Below, piece by piece: positions 36,366-47,386 of a stretch of DNA of 64,000 nucleotides (within the stretch, counting starts at the first letter, position 1; each line of letters begins with the position of its first letter). The position numbers were made by a program, and so were the translations under genes. The stretch comes from Caprimulgus europaeus (taxonomy: Eukaryota; Chordata; Aves; Caprimulgiformes; Caprimulgidae). Below the pieces are notes generated by a model. That model did not search any database and was not told the origin of the DNA. It was given only the letters and a program-made list of their open reading frames with translations. The stretch is from the NCBI GenBank assembly GCA_907165065.1, contig OU015528.1:40477515-40541514 (forward strand), written 5' to 3'.

Positions 36366-39300
36366 TATTTATTCTGTCTTAAATGAGAGAAGAGATCCAT
36401 AACACAATTTTACAGGTCTAACTGTTCCTAATTTGTTGTGTTTATTGGCTGTGGTTAGTAGAGTTAATTTAATCTATGTGAGTTCTCATGGAGTTAATTT
36501 CAGCTATTGAATGATTTATATTACTTAATGTGGAATCTCACTTAACACTAGTCTAAGAAAACACAGAAATAAAGTGCAACATTAAAAGAACAAAAAGAGT
36601 ATCACGGAATTTAAGAAGTTTTGAGAAAGAGAAACACTTTCAGGGAGCCAGTCCAGTTTTGCTGTAGGCAAAACTAGCACAACTGAGAGAAGATAGTGAA
36701 GACATTTTAGATACTATATTCAGTCCAGGGCAAGATTAAGGTAAGGATATTCTAGGGCTTCAAAGTAAAAATGAGATATTATTTCCTAAAACACTAGTAA
36801 CTCCAGAACAATCTTAGAACTTGGGCATAGGGTTCAAAAGAATTCTACAATACAACTCTTCAATGTAATATAAAAACGAAAACAAAACACAATCCATTTC
36901 TCACCAAGCACTTGCTAAAAAAAGACATTCCTGGAGTCTGGCAATGCAGTATATTTCCTATCTTTTAATTATTTACATTTGATACAGTAAACATTATTAA
37001 AATGTAACTGTTACACTCTATGTGGATTAAGTACATAATACAGTCAAAATTTACTGTTTAAGAATTGTGTGGAAAATATCCTATTTCAGAATTTTGCTTT
37101 GATTCCAGTGTATGACACAAACAGATTGATATGCCCAGACAGAAAAATTCTGAGTGACAGTTATCCTCAATCTGCATGAGAACAGATTTTGTCTTTTAGT
37201 TGAAATAGGGTAGTTTGAATGGGCTAAGTGCTGGTGATTTTGCCCTATATTCACTTAATCCTTATTGTTGACAGTTTTTCTTTAAAATTGCACTAATCTA
37301 CATATTCTTATGAAAATACATGATCCTAACATAGTAATACACTTTGTTGATACATTTTATTAAGCTCTCCCCTAGGTGTCTGCTGATTTAACAAAACATC
37401 ACATTGAAGCATGTCTGGCAATATGGATATAGAGTATTCTTGCACTAGACCCCAGAAGACTGAGGTCTAGAAGACTGGAAGGTACCACCAGGGGAGTATA
37501 AACACAACATCTCGTGAATACAATTGTTTTAGTCATCCAAATCATGCTTTCTTTATACTCCATAATAGTTAAAGAACTGAGATTGGTAGGCCTATAGAAA
37601 GTAGCTGTTAAGATTGCATATTCGGAGAGTCAGAGTATTTTTAATAAACATCTGTAGTTATTGATGGTGTTTTAGTTGTTTCGTGATGATATACCTAATG
37701 CATCACAGACTAAAGTAAAGGAAAACAACAATCTCCTAATGAACTCTTCAAAACTGCAACAAAATGTCTGCAACAACCTGATGTGAGTTAGAATACCTTA
37801 CGTTCAAGTTCTGTACCAGTACAACGCATTTTACATCACAATAATTTGACTAATTATTGAGTCCTGGAAAACAATTTGAGCTCAGAAGTTTAAGTTTTTT
37901 AATCCCTGATTCATCATCTCTTCAAGGTCTAATTCCTTATTTCCAGGAGTTAAATCTGGGTTTACTATTGCCATTACCATATAGGAAAGATTTAACTACT
38001 TAAAAAGTAGAAAAGAATACTGCTTGATATAACTTATTAGCTTCAACTAGTAATTGTTAAGTGCTGATGTGAAGAAGTTAAAAAAAGGGGGAAAATAAAA
38101 TTCAATAAAGTAATATTTAGACCATAAAAACTATAAATATATGGTATGATTTTTTTTCCCTCATTGAGTAACTTCAGGAGCTCTATTCATATCAGCATCT
38201 TCATATAAGAAATTTTAAATATGCTTAGAGCATGCTCGACAAGCTGCCTGTCATCCAACAACAAGTAAACAGGATTCGTTATGCATAAACATTAGCGTAT
38301 AATGGAAATAGATCCCTGAAAAATTTGCATTATTCTAGAAATCTATACAGTAGTGTAATGAAACAAATAAACAAAACTTTAAGTAGCTTTTGTAAACATC
38401 AATTAAAGATCACAGACTATTTAGAAAAATAACTAAAAAGGAAAGACTAAAGAATTCATGCTGTTCAGTACCTTACACAGGCTGTGAGATGAAAAATTAG
38501 AGAAAAAGGAACATGAAAAAAAAAAAAAAAAGATACCAAAGCTGAATTCAGTGACACTTCTGTGAAAACTAAAAAAGGAATCATCAGTAAGGATAAAAAC
38601 TTGTTCAAGGACAGAGGGTTTGCATCTTAATTCTTAAATATGTTGCAAGAATTATTTCAATATTAATTAAATTTTCATTACATGGAATATTTTTTGCTCA
38701 TGGCAGAATTTTCTATTTATTAGAAATAAAAAAAATGCTTAAAGTCTTTGGAAGAACTCTGAATTTCATGCCCTGAATAACATCACAAGTCCTCTTGTGT
38801 TCAGAGCACCTGTATACACCAGATAAGGGAGACTTCTTGTCTGTCAAATGCCCATAGATTACCTATTTTTTAGTAGATTTTTTCAAAATGAAGATTCAGA
38901 CAGATTGTATTGTTCAGATTTTAATGTTGCCGGAAACATTTTGCATTTTAAAATATTTTAAATACGCCAAAAGTAAGGGGAAAAAAATAGAAAAAAAGAT
39001 TTTTTTTTCAACAAGGTCATGTAAATAAGCATGGTTTTTTTAAAGACACAAAATAAATAATTATTAAAGGTTTGACCTAAGTTTAATTATACACAGTTTT
39101 CTTAAATATATTTTTGTTATCTTCTTACTTCTTCTTAATAAAAATAGTATTAGTGAAAAGTTCTTCCTATGTTTAGCATAATTGCAAAGCTATGAAGCTT
39201 CACAGGGCTAAATCCAAGTCACTTCCAGTTTACCAGAAGCTGACTTCTCCTATGGATACTTCTCTTCTGTGTGTTGACTTTTTGGATGCTCCATCTCTTT

Positions 39301-39617
39301 GGTGTGTTAATAAAAGTCAGCCATGAATATATTGTGAGTCAGATCATACCTGAAGCTTAAATTATTTACTCTTAAAGCTTTGGTAAAATCTGTATCAGGA
39401 TTTCAATAGTTCTCACAGTTAATTAGGTCCTGGGTTTTCTGTCAAAAGTCTTAGAGATCATACATTGAGGAAGTGCAGCTAAATCCTAAAGCTAAAGCCA
39501 GAAACATAAACTCCTATCCAAAGCTTTGAACCTTCTTTATATCAGGGAGGAAGTTTCAGGCCCAGCAGTGTGCTGCTGGTTTGGCTTCACATATTCTTTT
39601 ATCATTCTCTGGTGCAG

Positions 39618-39690
39618 CAGGTTCCAGAAGTAAAAAAGATGCAGAGCACCCCACAGTTTCTCAAAATGCATGCAATAGCATTGGATCCAG
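39618..39690 (+). other. Short exon-like segment
   Basis: A pyrimidine-rich stretch ending in GGTGCAG precedes 73 open bases and then a GTAATT donor-like border. The in-frame reading begins QVPEVKKMQSTPQFL; a second frame is also open. No family is recognised. It ends one base into a codon, which is compatible with the segment at 51740. Chance is the simplest explanation. Confidence 0.12.
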
Positions 39691-41103
39691 GTAATTTTTT
39701 ATTATTGTATCAAGCAAGAATTACTTTTCTGGCCAGCCATACTCACAAAACAAATAAAAATATTTAAAAAAAAAAATCCAATATTTTTAAGAATTAAGAA
39801 GAATTAAAAAAATAACGAATAAAAGACTCTGCATCTCCATTTGGTATGAATAACTGTATGTCTCCAGATATGGAAGGTATTTAAGAGCAGTCACCTACAG
39901 TGACAGATTTTTTAGCCCCACTGCATTCAGTGTTTGACTCTAGCCACAACAGTGACATCTTTAGCTGAAGCAAATTGGATTATTTCCTGAAAAGTAGGGG
40001 GAAAATAATAACACCAAAACAAAAATCACTTTGAAGTGTCTTTATCACAGCTCCCAAAGTATTTTTTCATGTAGATAATGCAGAACACCCGTATTGAGGA
40101 AAGTTTAATGGAGCTACAATAAATCCTTTGGTTTCCTTTCCTCTACCCTCCATTGACTTTAATTGGATGTAAATTATGAGATCTGAAGGATAGTGAAACC
40201 TTTTTTTCAAATTACCACTGTATTACTCAGAATCACCACTGAAAAAATAAACAGCCATAACAAAGAACAGGAGTTTTTTATTATTTTCTCAATCTCTCTT
40301 CTGTATTATTCAAAACTTTGTCCGAGAAGCTGAGTACTTATTTTGGCTCTTAATGCTGGTAAAAGTACTGAGCAACTGACAAAAATCAAACTCTAGGCTC
40401 TTTCACAGAGTCATCAGGAATTCTAGAGGCAGATCTCCAAGACATTAAAAGAAAAGAAAACACACAAGCAGTTGAAATACAAACTCAAAATAATTTGAAG
40501 TCAGTGCCACAAAATTTGCCCATTTGCTCGTCAATCATCAGACAGGAAAACTGAAAAATGCAAGCTCTGATAAGAACTATATCTGAGGACACAATTTTAA
40601 TTAAGCTATGCTTTTGAGCTTTAAACTTTAAAATATTAATCCAGTTTTCTCCAGTTTCAGAATTCTGTACACAGATATGTATTAAGACCCTGAAAACAAG
40701 GTTTTAAATATACCTTCTCAACAATGACAAAGGCAAGAATTTTCCAAGACCAAGCACTAATACTGTAGGAAATATCAAATAAACACACTTTCCATTTAGA
40801 AAATGACAAAGACTTTTTAATCAATCTCTGTAGCAAGAAGGATATACTGGAGCTGAAAAAGTAGTATATTTGTAAGACTTTCATTAATCCACTTTGACAA
40901 CATTTCAAGTAATTTTTCAACTGTTAACAATCTTACTTTGTCAGCTCTGGAACAAAAATCTATACAAGTACCACTATGACAAAAGTACTAGAAAATGTGG
41001 AACCACTCACATACAAGTTGGTACTTCCATGGAATTATAGCCTTGCTTTTATTGTCTGAAAACCTTGCAAGAGGATGAGTATGCTAATAACACCAGACAC
41101 TGC

Positions 41104-41173
41104 TCTGAGACTTTACTTCGTCTCAGAACTTTCCTTGGAATGAAGTCCTAAGACTTCATTCCAAGCAAAGTTC
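41104..41173. repeat. Two adjacent inverted repeats (hairpins)
   Basis: The first has perfect 8-bp arms (41104-41111 and 41120-41127) around an 8-base loop. The second has 22-bp arms with one mismatch (41126-41147 and 41152-41173) around the loop CTAA. The arms overlap by two bases. Confidence 0.9.
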
Positions 41174-43089
41174 AAGTGCCAGCAAAACCATCAGATTTTA
41201 ATGACACTTGGAATACAAAGCCTGATTTAATACCACAATGGACTTCTACTATGTACAAGGGAACTCTGAAAGTTATTTTGTGTATTGCTAGTATGTTGAT
41301 AAAGGGTTTACAAGAAGCACTGGTCATTTAGGGGATCTTAAGAAGTACAATACTATTAATTGAATCAGCTTTTGGTGATTTCCTAGAAGTGGATTAGATA
41401 CCTTTTCCAGTAGATTACTATTTAAGTTTAGTCTGTAGTCATATGGGGACAGAAATTAAAAATAATAGAGGACATACTGAACGAGAAGTGACAAGAGTTA
41501 CATTTTAGGTAAGTAATTCTGTCTTAAATACAATGAAATATTAAACTAACACGCTGAAAATATAAAGTCTAGAAAAGTAACCAGTATTAAACAACATATT
41601 ACACTCTCTGATGTACTTGTGTTTCAAAAAACCTGATCCTTTTGTATAGGTAAAAATTACAACATATACTTGCCTTTATAAAAATTTTTATGTGTATGAT
41701 AAAAGTCACCAGAACCCAAACCCAAATGGGCTAACATCCAATTAGACAAAGAATCAGTGGTTACAGAGCACTAGAGGAGGTTAAGAAGAAAGTGGTTTAT
41801 AGGAAAAGAGTGACACCAGCTCTTCTAGTGCTCCTGGACAGTCCGTGGTATTCCTAGTAGTGGTCTTTTGCAAGAGGTTAAGTTTTCAGTGAGCATAATC
41901 TATTCTCTCAGAAAAAAAACCATCAATTATTAATTTTTGTGCACAAATTAATTATGCAAAACAAAAAAATAGTAAAGGACTTGCCTACCTGGAGCAGGGA
42001 TATAAGAGTGCTACTGCTCCTACTTCCTACATATACTCAGTTGTTTACCTGTTTGAGTTGAATTTATAAGAAAATGAGGAAACTAGTTGTGTTATTTGGC
42101 ATTTAATTTTCAGCATGCTTTATTGGATTACTATAGCTCCTGCTGTAAATATAAGCAGAAACATATTCAAATGTTTCAACTTTGTCCTTGGACTTTTACC
42201 ACTTCTCAAAAAAGATATGTGCTTGTGATGCCATAGGATCATGACCAGCCATTAATTATGACAATTAAATGATCTTTTATATGCTAAAGCACTTTCTGGT
42301 GTATAGAATACAAGTTACAGTTCAAAGAATATAGATTATCTTGCTTTAGAGGAAAAAATTTTCTACGTACAATAACCTATTCACATTTTGTGTGAACTGA
42401 GATACAGATCACCTAAGCACAGTAGAGAATAGATGGTTGCACACTTTAGGTTCTTTTGTATTTTACGATAAGAAAAAATGTAAGATGGCATGTAGAATTT
42501 CAGTGTGAGTGACATATATGAGGGGCATGACTACTCCAGCACGAAAAAAACTCAGAAATTTTATCAAGAGCTATTTTATGCAAAGTCTTTCAACCCCTCT
42601 CTGGAGAACAGAAAATTCCCAATAGAAAGCTTCCTACTCTGGCATATGAACCTATGACAAAGAATCAAGCTGGAGTAAAACTACATACACTGAGAATAAA
42701 AGTAGATTTTTTTAAAAGTATTTTTACAACAGAAGGCAATTATTCATTGGAATGATTACATAAGGCTAAACTAAATTTTTCATGACCAGAGTTTTTTAAA
42801 TAAAGATTTTGTTAGAAAGACTCTAGTTCAACAACAGTATTAAACATGCAGCAATAATTGGGTCTTTGATTTATTATAAAAGAGATCAGATTACATGATC
42901 AGCATGAAATAAAGTCACCAAGGAAGGAGAACCTCAATCCACCCCTCTCCTGTCAGTTTTGTGCCACTACCAGCAACAGATGCCCAGAGCCTAGAGAAGG
43001 ATGGGCATGAGAGAACCAGAGGAGCAGCACAATGAAATTCCAGCCACTCCAGCCAGTAGCTCAGATTCATCAGGTACCCAGCTTAAATG

Positions 43090-43855
43090 CCTCTACACAA
43101 ACACACACAGCATGGGAAATAAACAAGAGGAGTTAGAGATGTGTGCATGACTATAAGGCTGTGACCTGATAGGCGTCAGAGATGTGATGAGATGGCTCCT
43201 ATGACTGGACCATTGGAATGGAGGAATACGGGCATTTTAGGAAGGACAGGCAGGGGAGTCGATGAAGGGGTGTCTCCCTCTATGTCAGTGACCAGCTGGA
43301 GTGCATGGAACATTGCCTGGGGGTGGATGAGGAGCTGTCAAAGAGCTTATGGGTCAGGATCAGAGGACAGGGACAGGCGACATTACCGTGGTGGTCTGCT
43401 ACAGGTCACTCAATCAGGAAGATCAAGCAGATGAGGCCCTCGATAAACAGATGGGAGCAGGCTCACATTCACAAGCCCTGGTCCTTATGGAAGCCTGATA
43501 ACCACCCTGTTGGAAGAACAACACAGCAGGGGTTAAGCAATCCAGGAGGGTTCTGGAATGCATTGATGATAACTTCCTTCTCCAAGTGATAAAGAAGCTG
43601 ACAAGGAGAGGTGCTATGCTGGACCTTGTTTTCACCAACAAAGAGGGACTAGTGGAGAATATGAAGCTCAAGGGCAGTCTTGGATGCAATGACCACAAAA
43701 TGGTGGAGTTCAAGATCCTTAGGGCAGCAAGGAGGGTGTGCAGCAAGCTCACTACCATGGACTTCAGGAGAGCAAACTTTGATCTTTTCAGAGACCTGCT
43801 GGGCAGAGCTCCATGGGATAAAACCCTGGAGGGAAGAAGGGCCCAAAAAAGCTAG
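43090..43855 (+). pseudogene. CR1 ORF2 endonuclease region
   Basis: Equivalent to the apurinic/apyrimidinic-type endonuclease domain that opens CR1 ORF2. Visible words are LKCLYTNTHSMGNKQEELE, EHCLGVDEELSKSLWVRI, LTRRGAMLDLVFTNKEGLV and CNDHKMVEFKIL, then FRRANFDLFRDLLGRAPWD. The DH pair in the last conserved endonuclease motif (normally SDHEMVEF) is kept. The domain is spread over several frames with in-frame stops, so it is dead. The open frame at 43586-43855 is its longest piece. Antisense frames at 43423-43846 are shadows. Confidence 0.88.
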
Positions 43856-44119
43856 TTAATATTCAAGGATTACCTCATCCAAGCCCAGGACTGATGCAAC
43901 CCAACAAAGAAGAAGTCAGGCAAAACCACCATGAGACCTGTGTGGATGAACAAACTCAAAGACAAAAAGGAAGCCTACAGAAGGTGGAAGCAAGGACAAG
44001 TAGCCTGGGAGGAATTCTGGGAAATTTTCCAAGCAGCCAGGGATTAAGTTAGAAAAGCTAAAGCCCTGTCAGAATTAAATCTGGCCAGGGACATCGAGGT
44101 CAACAAGAAAAACTTTTAT

Positions 44120-45860
44120 AAGTTTGTCGAGGATAAAAAGAAGACTACAGAAAATGTTGGCCCCCTCTATAGGGAAACAGGAGACCTGGCCACCCAGGAT
44201 ATGGAGAAGGCTAAGGTATTCAATGATTTCTTTGCCTCAGTCTTCATCAAGTGCTCAAGCCACACCCCACAAGTTGCAGAAGGCAGAGGCAGGGACTGGG
44301 AGAATGAAGAGCTGTCCACTGTAAGAGAAGATCAGGTTTGAGACCAAACCTGAGACCATCAGGTTTGAGGATCCTGAATGCACACAAGTCCATGGGACCT
44401 GATGAGGTGCACCCAGGGGTCCTGAGAGAACTGGCAGATGAAGTTGTCAAACCACTATCCATCATATTTGAGAAGTCCTGGCAGGCAGGCTGGTTAAGTT
44501 CCCACAGACTGGAAAAGGGACCCCCATTTTTAGAAAGGGGAAATACAGGCCAGTCAGTCTGACTTCTATGCATGGCAAGGCTGTGGAGCAGATTCTCCTG
44601 GAAACTATTCTAAGGCACATAGGAACTGAGGCGATTGGTGACAACCAACATGGCTTCACCAGGGGAAAATCTTGCCTGACCAATCTGGTGGCAAGATTAA
44701 CTCTATGATGGAGTTACACCTTTGGTCAGTAGGGGAAGAGCAACTGATGTAATCTACCTGGACTTGTGCATGGTGTTTTTCACTGTCCCACATGACATCC
44801 TTGTCTTTAAGTCAGAAAGGCATGGACTAGATGGACTACTCGGTGGATAAGAAATTGGCTGGATGGTCACACTCAAAGAGTTGCGGTCAATGGTTCAATG
44901 TCCAAGTAGAGACCGGTGATGAGTGGCATCCCTCAAGAGTGGGTATTGGGACCAGCACTGTTCAACATCTTTGTCAGTGACAGGGACAGCAGGATTGAGT
45001 GCATCCTCACCAAGCTGTGTGACAACACCAAGCTGAGTGGTGCAATCAACATGCTGGAGGGACGGGATACCATCCAGAGGGACCTTGACAGGTTTGAGAT
45101 GTGTGCCCATGCAAACCTCATGAAGTTCAACATGGCCAGGTGAAAGGTTCTGCACCTTGGTCAGGGCAACCCCAAGCACAAATACAGGCTGGGTGGAGAA
45201 TGGATTGAGAGCAGCCCTGAGGAAGGTTTTAGGGTACTGGTGGATGAGAAGTTCAACATGAGCCAGCAATGTGCACTGGCAACTCAAAAGGCCAACCACA
45301 TCCTGGGTTGCATTAAGAGTAGTGTGGCCAGAAGGTCAAGAGTGGTGATTCTGCCCCTTTACTCCACTCTCATGAGACCCGTCCTAGAGTACTGCATCAA
45401 TTTCTGGGACCCTCAACATAAGAAGGCAATGTGCACTGGCAACTCAAAAGGCCAACCACATCCTGGGTTGCATTAAGAGTAGTGTGGCCAGAAGGTCAAG
45501 GGTGGTGATTCTGCCCCTTTACTCCACTCTCATGAGACCCGTCCTAGAGTACTGCATCAATTTCTGGGACCCTCAACATAAGAAGGACATGGACCAGTTA
45601 GAACTAGTCCAGAAGAAGGTCAGGAGGATAATCCTAGGACAGGAGCAGCTCTCCTACAAAGACAGGCTGAGAGAGCTGGAGCTGTTCAGTCTGGAGAAGA
45701 GAAGGCTCTGGGGAGATCTTATAGTGGCCTTCCAGTACCTGAAGGGGCCTACAGGAAGGCTGGGAAGGGACTTTTTACAAAGGCAGGTAGTGATATAGCA
45801 GGGGTAATGGCTTTAAACTGGAAGAAGGTAGATTTAGATTAGATATTAGGAAGAAATCTG
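44120..45860 (+). pseudogene. CR1 ORF2 reverse transcriptase and C-terminus
   Basis: Polymerase text begins near 44338 with NAHKSMGPDEVHPGVLREL and FEKSWQAG. It continues through 'caacatggcttcaccaggggaaaatcttgcctgacc' ([12 protein letters not shown]) to GIPQEWVLGPALFNIF and LCDNTKLSG (44916-45143). In the last word the catalytic FADD box is read as LCDN. Downstream fragments carry [27 protein letters not shown] and LFSLEKRRLWGDLIVAFQY. Frames 45240-45476 and 45484-45798 differ because of the tandem duplication. Clearly inactive. Confidence 0.88.
45266..45585 (+). repeat. 160-bp tandem duplication inside the CR1 copy
   Basis: Bases 45266-45425 and 45426-45585 match over 160 bp with one difference (A at 45341, G at 45501). 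The unit duplicates part of the ORF2 C-terminal region, so intact CR1 would have it once. The junction shows at most one base of shared sequence. Confidence 0.97.
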
Positions 45861-46344
45861 TTGACAGGGCTCATGGATCATTAGAGATGTTGTACAATCA
45901 GAGGCTTAGCAGAAGCAGCGAGGGTATGAAATGGCCCAGGCCGCAGTAGCCAGCTTAGGCCCTTGACATAAGTATAACAAGCAATTGCACGGTCAGGGTA
46001 AATTAGCAGAAGTGTCCAGGATACTTACTTGTCCTTGAGACTTCAGACAAACAACTTTAGCAAAACTAAGCTGGGAAAAAGAAGGGAGTAGCTTTAGCTG
46101 GTAACCGCAAAGTAGGAGTACCCTGTTGACGTCCTGGGGCGTGAACAGAGCTATGAGATAAGAAGAACTGAGCTAACCACAAAGGAGAAAGTTCCCAGGA
46201 AAATTAATAAACCAATCAGTATGGGTCTTTAAGAATATGCATGAGCTTAATTAACCACTGTATATAAGGAGCACATATGTAATCAATAAATGAAGCTTGC
46301 TGATCAGTCATATTGAGCGTCCGGGTCTTCTCTTTGTCGTGACA
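45859..46344 (+). mobile_element. Solo LTR fossil inserted in CR1 (ERVK/class II-like)
   Basis: A 486-bp unit starting TGTTGACAGG and ending TCGTGACA interrupts the CR1 ORF2 tail. It is flanked by the same six bases, GAAATC (45853-45858 and 46345-46350), and CR1 text continues directly on both sides. A TATA-like box (46261-46267) and a polyadenylation signal (46285-46290) lie in the expected order. No internal retroviral sequence is present, so this is a solo LTR left after recombination between two LTRs. A 6-bp duplication fits class II/ERVK or alpharetrovirus-like elements. It is younger than the CR1 it interrupts. Confidence 0.93.
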
Positions 46345-46572
46345 GAAATCCTTTCCTGTGAGGGTGATGAGACACTGGAACAGGTTGCCAGAGAAGCTGT
46401 GGTTGCTCCCTCCCTGGAAGTGTTCAAGGCCAGGTTGGATGAGGCTTTGAGCAACCTGCTCTAGTGGAAGGTGTCTCTGCTTATGGCAGGCAGGTAGGAA
46501 CTATATGATCTTTAAGGTCCCTTTTGAGCTATACTATTCTATGAAATTTTCTGACTCTATGAAGCCACTCAG

Positions 46573-46597
46573 AAAAAACAAAACAAAACAAAACAAA
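46573..46597. repeat. (AAAAC)n just past the CR1 3' end
   Basis: Four AAAAC-type units, about 30 bp downstream of the end of the long CR1. Confidence 0.85.
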
Positions 46598-46971
46598 TCA
46601 ACCCTAAAATATATTAATCCAGCATTGACAAATTCAGCCTTCATACTCATTTTTCATAATAATCCATCTTTATCATATCTCTTACCCGTTTTATTTTTAT
46701 TTGATGTTACATATTTTTAAAGAAAATGAATTTAAAAACTTGTAGCTATATGTACATTAGTATTAGTTGTTGGAGAAGACAGCAAACTTTCCAACAAATG
46801 AAAACAGAAAAATATTTTTATATAGATTACTCTAAATGTGACCAAAGCAATATTGAGGTTATATGTGTAGTTGCATACATATAGCATATGCATGTACAGT
46901 ATACTGGTAACCTATCCAAGACTTAAATAATTGCACATTGGTTTACCGTAAGAAGAGTTATAATGCCAGTC

Positions 46972-46992
46972 AAAAAAAAAAAAAAAAAAAAA
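46972..46992. repeat. A21 homopolymer
   Basis: Run of 21 adenines without a recognisable retrocopy upstream. Confidence 0.9.
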
Positions 46993-47349
46993 TCTATAAC
47001 TATTTTTAGTGAAGACAAAAAGAAATACAATATTACTAAAGACTTGACTTTTTATAATTCAAATTTACATACAGTAGGAACCATGCCACTAAAATGAGAA
47101 ACCTACTGAAGAAAGTTTGGTATAGTTTTGAAAGATTCTTCCTGCTCTTCACTGAGTGCTAGTTTATACTTTATCAACACCTTTTCAGCTCACGTTAAGC
47201 CTATATGAGAGCAAGGAAAAGAGAAAGAAAAAATACAATATGTCATATCAGTGTTCTATTTTATAACCTTAGGGTGGAAGTGGAAAAAAAAGTTTTCTTG
47301 CTACTTGTATTTCATATTTCCCTAGAAGAGCTGAATTGTTACAGCTATG

Positions 47350-47351
<2 letters not shown>

Positions 47352-47381
<30 letters not shown>
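47352..47381. repeat. A30 homopolymer
   Basis: The longest adenine run in the window. No polyadenylation signal or gene-like sequence immediately upstream. Confidence 0.9.

Positions 47382-47386
<5 letters not shown>

Larger units (their letters stand above)
33015..42915. other. About 10 kb without recognised mobile elements
   Basis: No CR1 or LTR text was found across this interval, in contrast to the density before and after. A less AT-rich patch lies at 33040-33290 and includes a 7-bp-arm inverted repeat (33086-33101). The interval also holds a T-rich tract (34404-34434), an AAAT palindrome (36313-36365), an exon-like segment (39618-39690) and a double hairpin (41104-41173). The 105-codon frame at 34148-34465 is T-rich and looks like chance. 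Very old, unrecognisable repeats cannot be excluded. Confidence 0.45.
42916..46544 (+). mobile_element. Long CR1 LINE, ORF2 start to 3' end, interrupted
   Basis: The longest CR1 copy in the window, about 3.1 kb of LINE sequence after subtracting the inserted LTR. It begins in the region before ORF2 ('cagatgcccagagcctag', 'ccactccagccagtagctcag') and enters ORF2 at 'cttaaatgcctctacacaaac'. It then covers the endonuclease, linker, reverse transcriptase and C-terminus, and ends at 'gatctttaaggtccctt' followed by ATTCTATG. The upstream CR1 region with ORF1 is missing. ORF2 is broken into many short frames. It carries an internal 160-bp tandem duplication and a solo LTR at 45859-46344. The subfamily style matches the copies at 7.8 and 20.1 kb. 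Confidence 0.95.

Noticed and set aside
36668-36740. Segment between GCTGTAG and GTAAGG reading AKLAQLREDSEDILDTIF
   Set aside because: Its open frame hits a stop two bases before the donor-like border and does not join any other candidate segment, so I treat it as chance.
41126-41173. Hairpin as a microRNA precursor
   Set aside because: Total length of 48 bases with a 4-base loop is too short for a standard precursor.
41712-41890. Patch of balanced composition suspected to be an old repeat
   Set aside because: I could not match it to any CR1 or LTR text, and it has no borders or terminal repeats.
47352-47381. A30 run as a possible retrocopy tail
   Set aside because: No polyadenylation signal or gene-like sequence upstream and no flanking direct repeats seen. 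The A21 (46972) and A22 (23864) runs were rejected for the same reason.
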